Assembly: GCA_015075445.1 (NCBI GenBank)
Contig: JABTUJ010000051.1
Span: 1 to 43,839 of the forward strand
Direction of reading: 5' to 3'
From: Verrucomicrobiales bacterium
Lineage (GTDB): Bacteria > Verrucomicrobiota > Verrucomicrobiia > Limisphaerales > J093
DNA length: 43,839 nt
Positions 16,708 through 26,233 of the stretch are shown here, piece after piece (position 1 is the stretch's first letter; every line of letters begins with the position of its first letter). The notes under the pieces were generated by a model. That model was not told the origin of the DNA, searched no databases, and saw nothing but the letters and a program-made list of their open reading frames with translations. A program made the position numbers and the translations under genes.

Positions 16708-19700
16708 ATGCACGTCCGCGTATATCACTGCGTGTGGCTGGGCCTGTTGGCCGGGACGGCCCTCGGCGCCACTCCGGCGCTCGAGATCGAAGCCCTGCCC
16801 GGGGGCCGGTTCCGGATCGGGGCGCCGGCCGCGGCGGCGGGGTTTGCGCTCGAGGAGTCGGCAGCGGTCGGGGCCCTGGCCTCCTGGTCCCGCGTACCCG
16901 GCTCACCGGCCACGGCGGGCGGGCCTTGGGCGGTCGTGGTGACCGTCGGAGCGCAGCACCGGTTCTTCCGGTTGGCCCAGGTCAGCGGCGCGCCCGCGCG
17001 GATCGTCGAGACCTCGCCAGTCGACGGGGAGACCGGGGTCTCGGTGAACCGCGAGACGGTGTTTCGATTCGACGCCCCCCTCGCCGCCGAGACGGTGCTG
17101 GATACGACGCTCGTTTCGGCGACCGCGGCAGGCCGGACATTGCTCACGCGCGTTGAGTTGGCGACGGACCGGCGCTCGGCGGCGCTGTTTTACCTCGAGC
17201 CGTTGCCCTCGAACACGCGCATCGTGGCACGGTTTGACGGTTTCGGGGTCTTGGACGGGGCGGGGCGGGCGTTCGATGCGGATGGAGATGGGCTCCCCGG
17301 CGGCCGGATCGAAGTGACGTTCACCACGGCCAACGCGACCCCGGTCGGGGCGACGGCGGTTCGCGGTCGCGTGTTCGCGTCAGAAAAGAACACCGATGGC
17401 ACGGACCGACCTTTGCCGGGCGTTACGATCACGGTGGACGGTGCGGAGCAGACGCTGCGCGCGGTGACGGATGCGCGTGGCGCGTTTGTGCTGCAACCGG
17501 CGCCGGCGGGCCGGTTCTTCGTGCATGTGGACGGACGGACTTCGCCGCTGAGCCAGTGGCCGGGCGGGGCCTACTACCCCTTCGTCGGCAAGGCGTGGGA
17601 AGCGGAACCCGGCTCGACCAACAACCTGGCGAACGGCGACGGCCTGGTTTTCCTCCCGTTGGTGCCGGCCGACGCGTTGCAGCCCGTGAGCGCGACGGAC
17701 ACCACCGTCGTCACGTTTCCGCCCTCGCTGTTGGTGGCGGAACCGGCGCTGGCCGGTGTGGAAATCCGGGTGCCACCCAACGCGCTCTTCGCCAACGATG
17801 GCACGCGGGGCGGCCGGGTGGGCCTGGCGCCCGTGGCCCCGGACCGGCTTCCCGAGCCGCTGCCCCCGGGGCTGAACCTCCCGTTGGTGATCACCATTCA
17901 GACCGACGGACCGGGCAACTTCGATCGTCCCGTCCCGGTCCGCTTTCCGAACCTGCCGGACCCGATCACGGGGGAGGTGCTGCCGCCGGGCGCGAAGACA
18001 GCGTTGTGGAGTTTCGATCACGACACGGGGCGCTGGGAGATCGCGGGGCCCATGACCGTCACGGCGGATGGGCGCTTTGCCGAGACGGATCCAGGCGTGG
18101 GCGTGCGCCAACCCGGCTGGCATGGGGCCGCTCCGGGCAGCCCCGGCAACGGACCGGAGGGTGATCCCGACGAGGAGGACCCGGACGACTGTGAAGACGC
18201 GAACTCCAATGGTCTGTGCGACAACCAGGAGCCGGACCCGTGCGAGCTGCAGAAGGTGCAGTTCATCTTTTCGGCCACGGACACCTTCACCGGACTCTTG
18301 GGGCTGATCCCCGACATGAAGGGCGCGGCAGCGAACTGCGCCATGTCGTTCACGACCGCCGCCCTGCAGGGCGTTCGCGACTGTGGCATTGACCCGAAGA
18401 ACTGCTTCAAGACCGACGAGTTGAGCACGGTCACGACCAAGCTGATTGACTTCGGGATCGGCTGCGCTTCGAGCTTCACCGGTCCGTTGAAGCCGTGGGC
18501 GGACTCGGCGGTGGCGCTAAAGTCCTTGCTCGACACGGGGCTGGCGTATCGGACGTTCCGCGACTGCCGGATCATGAACCCGCGGGCGGCTTCCCTCCAC
18601 GGCCCTGCACTGATGGCCGTGGCGCCCGGGAATCCCTTCCTGCTGCAGTACGAGGTCGAAACCCGGCTGGGGGTGTTGCTGGACCGGGTGTACGGCGAGG
18701 GTTGGCGGTTCATTCACCTGGCCGAGGTTCCGCTGTTGGCGGGCCTGCTCGAGGGGATCCGGGACGCTGCCACGGCCCATTCACCGGGCGGCTTTGGCAT
18801 CACCCCGGCGGAGCGCGACGCGATTCTGGCGCGGCCTCGACCTGCCAACCGGTCGGAGGCCGACGTCGAGGCGTTGATTGTGCGATTCGAGGGGATTTTG
18901 CCCGGCGGTGATCCCGCGGGTTTTGACCTCGCGGGGATCGAGGCGGCTGCCGCCAGCTTGGAGGCGGTGCTCGAGGACACCGTGGCGGATGGCTGGTCGC
19001 ACACGCACGAGGGCTATTCCCGCGGGCTCGCCCTCCTGCAAGAGCTGATCGCGAGCATCGGCCAACCGGTGATGGCGGGCGGGGTCGTCCGGCATGGTCC
19101 GCAGCCCGCGGCTGGGAACGCGGTCATTCCCGGACTGCCGGACCGGGCGCACGCGTGGTGGTTGCTGGACGTGAACCGTGGGTTCGTGCGGCGGGGCACG
19201 TTGAACGCCGCGGGCCGGTTTGAAGGGTTGATTCTCGCACCGGACACCGACTACCTCATCGGCTATGCCGACCCGCTGACCGGTCGCGTCGGGGTGAACC
19301 AGTTCCGGTCGAGGAATGCCGGCCGGGCGACGATGGTGCCGGGCGCCGTGATGGCCGGCCCACCCGCGGCGCCGGACCGGGATGCCGACGGCCTGAGCGA
19401 CTTTGCCGAGCAGGTGGTCGGCACGAACCCGGATCTGCCGGACACGGACGGGGACGGGGTGACGGACGGCGTCGAGTTCCGTTCCGGCGGCGAGCCCTTG
19501 GGTGCCGAGGCCTGGCCGTTGGGGGTGATCGGTGGCGCGGACACGCCGGGCGAAGCACGCGACCTCGCGGTCGAGGGGGACCTGGCCGTGGTGGCGGATG
19601 GGACGGCGGGCTTGGCGGTATTTGACCTGACCGACCCACGCGCGCCGGTGCGCCTGACCCAGTTCGCCCTGAACCGGGCAAGCAGCGTGGCGTTGTCCGG

Positions 19701-22700
19701 CGGGCTGGCCCTCGTGGGACATCGCGAGGGGACGACCCTGCTCGATGTCCGCAGTCCGGAGTCGCCCCTGGTGATCACGAACCTGTCGGGAGCCACGCCC
19801 AACGCGGTGGCTTTGGCGTCGCCCTACGGCTACTTCAACCGCGGGGATGACCTGCTCGTCGTGGACCTGGCCACGGGCGGGCTGCTTCTGTCCGTGCCGT
19901 TGCCGGAGGTCGTCCATGACCTCGCGGTGGACGGGGACCTGCTCCACGTGCTGACCGCCGAAGCGCTCCACATCTTCCGGCGCAGCGGGAGCGAGCTGAC
20001 CGAACTCTCCCGGACGCCCATCAGCGGCGAGGCCGCTCCGCTTGAACCGGGCCGCAAGCTCTTCGCGGGCGGCGGGCGCGCGTACGTCGGTTATTTCCGG
20101 GGATTCACGATCCTGGACGTTACCAACCCCGCTGCACCCGTCGTGCGGGCGACCCAACCGAGAACCCAGGCGGCGATCCACGACTTCGCCGATAACGGTT
20201 CGGGTCTGCTGGCGGCGATCACCAGCTTCGGTGGTCAGACCAGCCTGGCCTTCTCGCTCTACGACGTGCGCAGCGGCAACACGACGACGAACTTCCTGGC
20301 CAGTTTGCCGACGCCGGGCGATCCCTTCGCCGTGGTGCTGCACCGGGGGTTGGCCTATGTGGCCGACGACGAGGCCGGGCTGCAGGTGCTCAACTACCTC
20401 GCGCCTGACCGGGCTCAGCAGCGTCCGACTGTCGCCTTTGGCCCGCCACTGAGCAACGGAGCAACACTGGAGGCTGGCTCCAGCCCGTTGCTCACGTTTG
20501 CGACCGGCGACGATGTCGCGGTGCGCGAGCTCGAGCTGTACGTGAACGGACAGCGATTGGCCACGGCGGGGTCCTTCCCCTTTCAAATCCCGGTCACGGT
20601 CGCGCCCGCAACGGGTGATCCAGTCTCGGTGGTTCTCCGGGCACGCGCCGTGGACACCGCGGGCAACGAGCGTTGGACGGACGACTTAACCGTCACGCTC
20701 ACGCCGGACCAGACCGCGCCCCTCGTGCGCCTGATTCGCCCGGCGGCCGGCGCCGATCTCGCGCCGGGCGGGCTGACGGCGTTGGTGGTCGGCTTCAGTG
20801 AACCAATGGACCCGGCCTCGTTACCGGCCGGTTTGCGGGTGACGACCGCGGGTTCGGATGGCGCGTTGGGCACCGCCGACGACACCTCAGTAAACGTCAC
20901 GCTGACTTACGACGAACGAACGCGCACCGTGACGCTTGCCCGGGAACCGGCCTTTGGCTCGGGTCGCTACCGGCTCGTGGCCTCGACGGACCTCGCCGAC
21001 GCCTCGGGCGTGAAGCTCGCCACGCCGCGGACCTGGGACTTCCGGGTCTTACCGCCCGCGGTCATCGCGACCACGCCCGCCAACAACTCGAGCCATCGGC
21101 CTGGCGCGCCCGCCGAGCTCACGGCGCGGTTCTCGACGCTCATGGACGCCGCCTCCCTCCGCAACGGCGGGTTCCGACTCGACCACGCGGGGGCCGACGG
21201 GCAGGTGGGCACCGCCGATGATGTGCCGGTGGATGTGTCCGGGCTGGTGTTCTCCGTCATCTCGAACCGGATGGCGTTCGCTCCAACGCCTCCGCTCCGC
21301 AGTGGCCGATACCGCGCCCAGGTGACGACCCACGCGCTCGATGTCCTCGGCAGCGCCGTCGCGGCACCGCCAGCGGCTTGGAACTTCACCGTGCTTGCAC
21401 CGTCGGTGACGGCGGTCGACCCACCCGACGGCTATGCGCGGGCGGTGGGCGGTCTGACCGCGCTGCAGGTGCGGTTCACCGATCCGATGGACCCGACGAC
21501 GTTGGCGGCCGGGCTCCAACTCGCGCTCACCAACGGCACGCCGGTGACGGGCGGTGGCACGCGCTTCGATACTGAAACGCTTACGGCGACGCTCGCCTTC
21601 ACCGCCCCGTTGCCGGCCGGTGAATACCGGTTGCGGGTCACGACCGCCGCGAGGGACGTTTACGGGAATCCTCTGGGGACAGAGTTCACCTCGCGCTTCG
21701 GCGTGCATGGCCCCGTCCGGTGGGGCGTGGACGCGGACGGTCGCTGGGATACCGCCGGCAACTGGGCACCGGCGCGGCCCATACCCGGGGACGATGTGGT
21801 GCTGGATCGTCCGGGACGCGACGTCGTGATCAGCCACACGACCGGCAGCTCACTCGTGAACACGTTGACCGGGACCGAAACGCTGCGGCTGACGGGCGGC
21901 AACCTGGCGATCCAGTCGGACTCGAGGTTCGCCGGGCCGCTGACGCTGCAGGGGGGCGTGTTGTCGAACCGCGCGAACCTCCGCCTCGAGGGCCCCGTCA
22001 CGTTCGGTTCGGGCGCGACCGTGCGCGGCGACGGCACGATGACCTTCGCCGGCCCGGTCTCGCTGCAGGGCGGCACTTCGGCGAACGCGGTGGGCATCGG
22101 CGGCCAGACGCTCGTGGTCGAAGGCGGCCCGCTGAGCTGGACCGCGGGCCATCTCGACAACGATGGCCGGGCCGCGAACGCGCACTGGCTCCTCGGTCCC
22201 GGGGTTCTCTTCGAGGCGGTGGCCGGCACGGCGCCGCGCGACTGGCAGGGCAACCGCTCGACGCTCTGGAACCGCGGTCGCTTCCGCCAGACGGGCGGTA
22301 CGGGCCTTCTCCGGTGGATCGGCGTCACGGTCACCAACGACAGCGTCTGGGAGATCAGCGCCGGCCAGGCCGAATTGCAGGGAAGCCTGGTTCAATCGGG
22401 ACGCCTCGAACTGGCTCCCGGCGCCGCGCTGCGGATCAGCGACAGCGCCGGGACGGTCCGCCTCCTGCCCGGCGGCGTCATCGAAGGTGCCGGCACGCTG
22501 AGTCTCCGCGGGACAGACGCCACGTTCGCCGGACGCTACGCGGTGACGGGGGGCTCGACCTTCGAGAGCCTGGCCGCCGAGTTCACCGGCGAGTTCCAGC
22601 CCGGCGCCGGTCCGTTGGCGTTCATCAACACCGAGGCCGTGTTTGATAACGGCCCGCTCGCGCTGGCGAACCCGATCACGTTCCGCGAGGGCACGCTCGA

Positions 22701-24297
22701 TTTTCGTCACCCCACCACCCTGGCCGACTTCCGCTGGGAGCACGGGCGTGTGCATATCCGGGGCGACCTGACGGTCAACAACCGCCTGACGGTCGGGCGG
22801 GAAGACGTGGCCAACGGCGCCGAGTTCGCCGGGCCCGGCCGATTGCGGGTGAACGACGGGTTGGTGCTGCGGCGCCCGTTCACGGTCGAAGCCGACGCCG
22901 TAATCGAACATGCGGGCAACTCGGTCTGGCAGCCGCAGACCAGCGCTCAGACGACCGCGTTGAACCTCGAGGCAGGCGCGGTCTTCCGCAATCTGGCGGC
23001 GGGCCGGTTCGAGTTGGCCACGAACCGCACGGTCGGCGGCCCGGGCACCTTTGAGAACCTGGGCACGCTGGTGAAAGCGGCGAATCCCCGGACCAACGTC
23101 GTCAGCACGGCGCTCGAAAGCTCCGGGACGATCGAGGTTGCGGGAGGCACGCTCCAACTCTCGGGTGGTGGCACGCTCGCCGGTCCCGTCACCCTCGCGG
23201 CGGGGGCCACGCTGGACCTCACGGGTGCCAACCGGCGTCCGGGCTGGCTCCTGTCAGGCGCCTTCACGGGCGCGGGCCGGTTGTTGCTTCGTGGCGGTTC
23301 GAACCAGTTCATCGGTTTGCTCGCCGGACCGACGCTGGTCGTCAACGGCGCCACCGTCCGCCTGCCGGCCGGCTTCAGTCTGACCAACGCCGAGATCCGT
23401 TCCGGCACGCTCTTCCTCGACAACGGGCTCCGGCTCAGCGGCACGAACAGCCTCCTCACCGGGACCAGCACGCGCGTCCGCGGGGATGGCGTGGTGCGCA
23501 ACGACGGCGTGCTGGGGGAGGCGGGTGTCTGGTTCGATGGCGACCTGGAGAACGCCGGGGAGTGGAACTACCTCAGCAGCTCGCGCCCCCGCTACGGCGG
23601 CGTGTTCCGCAACCTGCCGGGGGCCACCTACACCGTCACCAACCTCACCAGCTCGACGTCGGGCGGTCCGGACCCCGGCGTCTTCGACAACGCCGGTCTG
23701 CTGCGTCAGGTCGGCACCGGCAACGCCCGGTTCCTCAACACCTTCACCAACCGGGGCGTCATGGAGATCACCGGCACGCTCACGGTCGCAGGCGCGTTCA
23801 CGCAGACGGTCCAGGGCCTGACGCGGCTGCACGGCGGCACGCTCAGTCCGGCGGGTTCCTGGCGCGCGTTGGCCGGCGAAATCCACGGCCCCGGGCAGGT
23901 GGGCCGGGGCACGAGCGGCGACTTCTACGTGATCACGAATGTCGCGCACCTCCGTCCCGGCGGACCCACCGGGTTCGGATTGCTCGAGTTCAACGCCACC
24001 GCCGCCTACTTGGGGTCGGAGAGCCGGTTAACCGTGCGGATCGGTGGGACGACGCCCGGCACGGAACACGACCAGTTACGGGCGAGCCACTCCCTCTGGC
24101 TCGGCGGACGCTTGCGCCTCGAGTTCGTGGCGGGTTTCACGCCCGTCATCGGCCAGGAGTTCCTGATCGTGAGCGCCGGCTCGAGGCACCGGGACTTCCG
24201 CAGCGACTTCGAGGTCAGCGGGTTGCCCGCCGGCCTGGCGGTCCGGCTCGATTACCTCAGCGAGGGTGTCGTGGCCGAGATGGTGTCCAGCCCCTGA
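16708..24297 (+). CDS. giant secreted protein: LVIVD repeats, Big_5 domains, beta-helix
   Basis: 2529 residues with signal peptide MHVRVYHCVWLGLLAGTALG. In order: an Ig-like N-terminus with a carboxypeptidase-regulatory-like fold (VRGRVFASEKNTDG...DARGAFVLQPAPAG, ~residues 220-285); an acidic, cysteine-containing segment (~490-640); a calcium-binding DADGLSD...DTDGDGVTDG stretch (~890-925); LVIVD-type propeller repeats (AVFDLTDPRAPVRL, ILDVTNPAAPVVR, ~945-1240); one Ig-like domain; three Big_5 domains (EPMDPASLPAGL, STLMDAASLRNG, DPMDPTTLAAGL, ~1340-1670); and from ~1670 (WDTAGNWAP) a long beta-helix of 'LQGG.LSNR' type repeats to the end. No C-terminal sorting motif is seen. The start is divergent from the HzsA-like gene across ~157 bases that should hold both promoters. 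It is probably an adhesin or surface structural protein. Confidence 0.85.
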   Translation: MHVRVYHCVWLGLLAGTALGATPALEIEALPGGRFRIGAPAAAAGFALEESAAVGALASWSRVPGSPATAGGPWAVVVTVGAQHRFFRLAQVSGAPARIVETSPVDGETGVSVNRETVFRFDAPLAAETVLDTTLVSATAAGRTLLTRVELATDRRSAALFYLEPLPSNTRIVARFDGFGVLDGAGRAFDADGDGLPGGRIEVTFTTANATPVGATAVRGRVFASEKNTDGTDRPLPGVTITVDGAEQTLRAVTDARGAFVLQPAPAGRFFVHVDGRTSPLSQWPGGAYYPFVGKAWEAEPGSTNNLANGDGLVFLPLVPADALQPVSATDTTVVTFPPSLLVAEPALAGVEIRVPPNALFANDGTRGGRVGLAPVAPDRLPEPLPPGLNLPLVITIQTDGPGNFDRPVPVRFPNLPDPITGEVLPPGAKTALWSFDHDTGRWEIAGPMTVTADGRFAETDPGVGVRQPGWHGAAPGSPGNGPEGDPDEEDPDDCEDANSNGLCDNQEPDPCELQKVQFIFSATDTFTGLLGLIPDMKGAAANCAMSFTTAALQGVRDCGIDPKNCFKTDELSTVTTKLIDFGIGCASSFTGPLKPWADSAVALKSLLDTGLAYRTFRDCRIMNPRAASLHGPALMAVAPGNPFLLQYEVETRLGVLLDRVYGEGWRFIHLAEVPLLAGLLEGIRDAATAHSPGGFGITPAERDAILARPRPANRSEADVEALIVRFEGILPGGDPAGFDLAGIEAAAASLEAVLEDTVADGWSHTHEGYSRGLALLQELIASIGQPVMAGGVVRHGPQPAAGNAVIPGLPDRAHAWWLLDVNRGFVRRGTLNAAGRFEGLILAPDTDYLIGYADPLTGRVGVNQFRSRNAGRATMVPGAVMAGPPAAPDRDADGLSDFAEQVVGTNPDLPDTDGDGVTDGVEFRSGGEPLGAEAWPLGVIGGADTPGEARDLAVEGDLAVVADGTAGLAVFDLTDPRAPVRLTQFALNRASSVALSGGLALVGHREGTTLLDVRSPESPLVITNLSGATPNAVALASPYGYFNRGDDLLVVDLATGGLLLSVPLPEVVHDLAVDGDLLHVLTAEALHIFRRSGSELTELSRTPISGEAAPLEPGRKLFAGGGRAYVGYFRGFTILDVTNPAAPVVRATQPRTQAAIHDFADNGSGLLAAITSFGGQTSLAFSLYDVRSGNTTTNFLASLPTPGDPFAVVLHRGLAYVADDEAGLQVLNYLAPDRAQQRPTVAFGPPLSNGATLEAGSSPLLTFATGDDVAVRELELYVNGQRLATAGSFPFQIPVTVAPATGDPVSVVLRARAVDTAGNERWTDDLTVTLTPDQTAPLVRLIRPAAGADLAPGGLTALVVGFSEPMDPASLPAGLRVTTAGSDGALGTADDTSVNVTLTYDERTRTVTLAREPAFGSGRYRLVASTDLADASGVKLATPRTWDFRVLPPAVIATTPANNSSHRPGAPAELTARFSTLMDAASLRNGGFRLDHAGADGQVGTADDVPVDVSGLVFSVISNRMAFAPTPPLRSGRYRAQVTTHALDVLGSAVAAPPAAWNFTVLAPSVTAVDPPDGYARAVGGLTALQVRFTDPMDPTTLAAGLQLALTNGTPVTGGGTRFDTETLTATLAFTAPLPAGEYRLRVTTAARDVYGNPLGTEFTSRFGVHGPVRWGVDADGRWDTAGNWAPARPIPGDDVVLDRPGRDVVISHTTGSSLVNTLTGTETLRLTGGNLAIQSDSRFAGPLTLQGGVLSNRANLRLEGPVTFGSGATVRGDGTMTFAGPVSLQGGTSANAVGIGGQTLVVEGGPLSWTAGHLDNDGRAANAHWLLGPGVLFEAVAGTAPRDWQGNRSTLWNRGRFRQTGGTGLLRWIGVTVTNDSVWEISAGQAELQGSLVQSGRLELAPGAALRISDSAGTVRLLPGGVIEGAGTLSLRGTDATFAGRYAVTGGSTFESLAAEFTGEFQPGAGPLAFINTEAVFDNGPLALANPITFREGTLDFRHPTTLADFRWEHGRVHIRGDLTVNNRLTVGREDVANGAEFAGPGRLRVNDGLVLRRPFTVEADAVIEHAGNSVWQPQTSAQTTALNLEAGAVFRNLAAGRFELATNRTVGGPGTFENLGTLVKAANPRTNVVSTALESSGTIEVAGGTLQLSGGGTLAGPVTLAAGATLDLTGANRRPGWLLSGAFTGAGRLLLRGGSNQFIGLLAGPTLVVNGATVRLPAGFSLTNAEIRSGTLFLDNGLRLSGTNSLLTGTSTRVRGDGVVRNDGVLGEAGVWFDGDLENAGEWNYLSSSRPRYGGVFRNLPGATYTVTNLTSSTSGGPDPGVFDNAGLLRQVGTGNARFLNTFTNRGVMEITGTLTVAGAFTQTVQGLTRLHGGTLSPAGSWRALAGEIHGPGQVGRGTSGDFYVITNVAHLRPGGPTGFGLLEFNATAAYLGSESRLTVRIGGTTPGTEHDQLRASHSLWLGGRLRLEFVAGFTPVIGQEFLIVSAGSRHRDFRSDFEVSGLPAGLAVRLDYLSEGVVAEMVSSP

Positions 24298-24549
24298 ACC
24301 GGCCTCGGAACCGGGCGCGGATCAGGTCTCGACTCCTCACCCGAGAAGGCGAGGGTCGCCGAACGAGGGAGGGGGCAAACCATCCCCTGGGCTTGACGGC
24401 GAGGTGAGGGTGGCCCGGGGATTGGGGAAAACAGGGCAAGCGGGCAGGTGGCGCGGATCCTCGCGGAGACGTTGGAGCGCCAAGGGCGGACGGCGGCACC
24501 GTTGGCACACCGGCGACTGGAGTCGCTGCGCCACGCGTGTGGCGGGCCG

Positions 24550-24672
24550 TCACCAAATCACCGTCACGGGGTATTGGGCAATCAACGGATCATGGCTGAC
24601 GACCGGCCAGGCTTCCGTCAGCGGCGAACCGTCCCACCAGATGAACGCGTGGGTATCCAGCAGCAGCTTCAT
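24550..24672 (-). pseudogene. VapC (PIN-domain toxin) with its middle deleted
   Basis: Only 40 residues. The first 17, MKLLLDTHAFIWWDGSP, are the N-terminus of a VapC-type PIN ribonuclease, including the first catalytic Asp in 'LLLDTHAFIWW'. The last part, WPVVSHDPLIAQYPVTVIW, is the normal C-terminus with the final 'SHDPLIAQY' acidic site. About 80-90 residues carrying the remaining catalytic acids are missing and the join is in frame. Its ATG overlaps a preceding reading frame by ATGA, as in vapBC operons. It cannot be an active nuclease. The flanking DNA (24298-24549) shows no gene I recognise. Confidence 0.75.
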
Positions 24673-24851
24673 CCCCGGCCCAGCCAGAATTCGTCCGGCA
24701 ACGGCGCATCGAAAGCCGGAACGTGCTTTTCGCGCCAAGCTTTCGACCGAACACTGCACCGCTGTCGGCCCTCGCGTTGTTCGGTCGACGAACCTTGGCG
24801 ATGGCAAGCCCGTCGCTGCGAAGGCTCCCATCTCCGACGCGCGTTTCGCAA
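24669..24851 (-). pseudogene. possible antitoxin C-terminus preceding the VapC remnant
   Basis: The frame ends KHVPAFDAPLPDEFWLGRG and its stop overlaps the VapC-remnant ATG (ATGA). This placement and the 'LPDEFW' ending fit the C-terminus of an antitoxin that wraps around a PIN toxin. The upstream ~40 codons are Arg-rich and do not resemble a DNA-binding domain, so only the last ~20 codons are likely genuine. The region up to 25032 contains nothing else I can assign. Confidence 0.35.
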
Positions 24852-25032
24852 CGCTGCACCCGGAGGACCACACGGATGCGCACGAGAACGCCACGGCCAA
24901 CGGGATGCACGACGACGTCACCGTCACCCCATCTGCGAGGACCGGGAGGACAGCCTCCGCAGTCCCTCCTTTTGGCAGCCTTCGCCGGGCAACCGGCTTG
25001 ACGGAATCACCCGTAAAACATAGTTTTCCGCC

Positions 25033-25260
25033 ATGATCAAGACGATCACCAAGATTGGCAACTCGCAGGGGCTGATGTTCGACGCGGCTTTGATGGCCCT
25101 GGCGCACCTCAAGGTCGGCGACGAGGTGAACGTGGAGGTGCATGCGGGGGGCACTCTCACGATCACCCCCCTCCGCCCGCGCCCCTCGCGTGAGGAGGTC
25201 TCGAAGGTCGTCAAGGCGACGATGAAGGACTATGCGCGGACGATGAAGCGACTGGCATGA
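25033..25260 (+). CDS. AbrB/MazE-type antitoxin
   Basis: 75 residues. The swapped-hairpin AbrB DNA-binding domain is clear: MIKTITKIGNSQGLMFDAAL, then HLKVGDEVNVEVHAGGTLTI. The C-terminal ~25 residues (REEVSKVVKATMKDYARTMK) would form the toxin-neutralising tail. It is followed directly by a Doc-type toxin whose ATG overlaps this stop (ATGA at 25257-25260), the standard antitoxin-first order. AbrB-type antitoxins usually repress their own operon, so an operator near the start is expected, but none is obvious to me. Confidence 0.88.
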   Translation: MIKTITKIGNSQGLMFDAALMALAHLKVGDEVNVEVHAGGTLTITPLRPRPSREEVSKVVKATMKDYARTMKRLA

Positions 25261-25724
25261 GCGCCACGCCGGACGATTGCTTCCATCTCACGGTGGCGAT
25301 CGTGCAGGAGATTCACGCCGAGGCCATTGCGAGGTTCGGCGGATCGGATGGCGTGCGGGAGATGGCGCTGCTGGAATCGGCGGTGGCGGCCCCGCAGGCG
25401 ACCTGGGGCGGCCGATCGCCCTACCAGGACCTGGCCGAGGTGGCGGCGGCGTATCTGTTCCACCTGTGCCGGAACCATCCGTTCCTTGACGGGAACAAGC
25501 GGGCGGCGCTGGGCGCGTGCCTGGTGTTCCTGCGGCTGAACGGGATCGAACCAAAAGCCGATGGACCGGAGTGGGAAGAACTCACCCTGGCGGTCGCGGC
25601 CAGCGTGATGGACCGCGATGAGACCACCGCGCGCCTGCGCAAACTGTTGCCGGAGCAGGTTCGAGGGCCTTCAGACACGCCCGCTCGAGACGGCGGACGA
25701 ACGGGACCACGGTTCGCGGTCTGA
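25257..25724 (+). CDS. doc: Doc/Fic-family toxin (death-on-curing)
   Basis: 155 residues. The Doc active-site motif HPFLDGNKR is at residues 74-82, and the N-terminal IVQEIHAEAIARFGGSDGVR and LLESAVAAPQATWGG segments are typical of Doc. Doc phosphorylates elongation factor Tu and blocks translation; its partner is the AbrB-type antitoxin just upstream (4-base overlap). The fold normally ends near residue 130. The last ~20 residues (GPSDTPARDGGRTGPRFAV) look like read-through into non-family sequence, so the natural C-terminus may have been replaced. The active-site residues are all present. Confidence 0.88.
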   Translation: MSATPDDCFHLTVAIVQEIHAEAIARFGGSDGVREMALLESAVAAPQATWGGRSPYQDLAEVAAAYLFHLCRNHPFLDGNKRAALGACLVFLRLNGIEPKADGPEWEELTLAVAASVMDRDETTARLRKLLPEQVRGPSDTPARDGGRTGPRFAV

Positions 25725-25860
25725 CGAAGACAGCGGATGTGAAGGACATGGCGGCCCACTTGGCCAATGGCGGGAAGAGAGGGCCGCCGGGCATGAGGGG
25801 GTGGTGATGCAGAACCACCGCCCAGTGGCGCGGGTCGTCAATCCGGCGGAGAGGCGTTGG

Positions 25861-25911
25861 GAGACAACCGCCAGAATCTTCCAGCCCGGAGGCAGCCAGG
25901 CCGTCCGCCTT
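25861..25911 (+). pseudogene. VapB-type antitoxin N-terminal remnant
   Basis: Seventeen codons read ETTARIFQPGGSQAVRL, the beginning of an AbrB-like VapB antitoxin ('METTAKIF..GGSQAVRLP'). The initiator Met is replaced by Trp and the frame leaves the family right after 'AVRL', ending at 25938. I see no antitoxin body or toxin after it. This and the rest of 25725-25975 look like toxin-antitoxin debris. Confidence 0.5.
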
Positions 25912-25975
25912 GGAACACCACATCCGCCAGACCCATGACTTGGAGTGAACACCCACAGGCAACTGAGATGCGCCC

Positions 25976-26026
25976 CCCGTTTGAGCTTTCCCCTTACCCG
26001 GGGATCATCTCGGGCCACGGGGCCGG
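25976..26026 (+). repeat. 51-bp direct repeat, copy 1
   Basis: Begins CCCGTTTGAGCTTTCCCCTT and ends GGGGCCGG. It is identical to 28175-28225 except for one base (G versus A after CCCGG). It covers the stop of the 79-aa gene at 25994. Together with copy 2, in the same orientation, it brackets 2.15 kb containing the nucleotidyltransferase pair, CHAT fragment and ParS-RES module. Confidence 0.85.
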
Positions 26027-26233
26027 GCACGGTTTCCCGGCCGCCCGACGCGTCTCCCAGACCATGCGCTGGAGTTGCAGGAATCGGCGGTACTTCTGCT
26101 CGACCGGCAGGCGGGCGAGCCAGTCCCGCCGCCTCGCCTTCGCTGCGAAGACCCGCTCCGCCAGCTCGAGCGCCGTGGCGGCGGAAACGGGCGACGCGGG
26201 CGTGTTCAGCACGCGAAGTTCAGCGCTTTCCAT
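25994..26233 (-). CDS. small helical protein, partner of nucleotidyltransferase-like gene
   Basis: 79 residues (MESAELRVLNTPASPVSAAT...). The central ARLPVEQKYRRFLQLQRMVW segment resembles the 'LPLEEKI..LVELQ' proteins encoded next to AbiEii/MNT-like nucleotidyltransferases in toxin-antitoxin-like pairs. It overlaps the upstream gene by 28 bases. The last ~9 residues (PWPEMIPG) are encoded by the dispersed 51-bp repeat, so the natural 3' end may have been altered. I do not know its biochemical role. Confidence 0.55.
   Translation of the reverse strand: MESAELRVLNTPASPVSAATALELAERVFAAKARRRDWLARLPVEQKYRRFLQLQRMVWETRRAAGKPCPAPWPEMIPG

Noticed and set aside
12741..17156. A very long plus-strand open frame (1471 codons) opposite the HzsA-like/HEAT gene
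   Set aside because: It is Arg/Gly/His-rich with no domains and exists because the GC-rich coding strand lacks stops in antisense. The minus strand carries the recognisable domains.
18781..20586. 601-codon minus-strand frame inside the giant gene
   Set aside because: Low-complexity Arg-rich translation opposite LVIVD repeats that are clearly coded on the plus strand.
24298..24549. A coding region after the giant gene (VARILAETLERQ-like stretch)
   Set aside because: Short helical-looking stretches occur, but no start, family match or conserved neighbour supports a gene.
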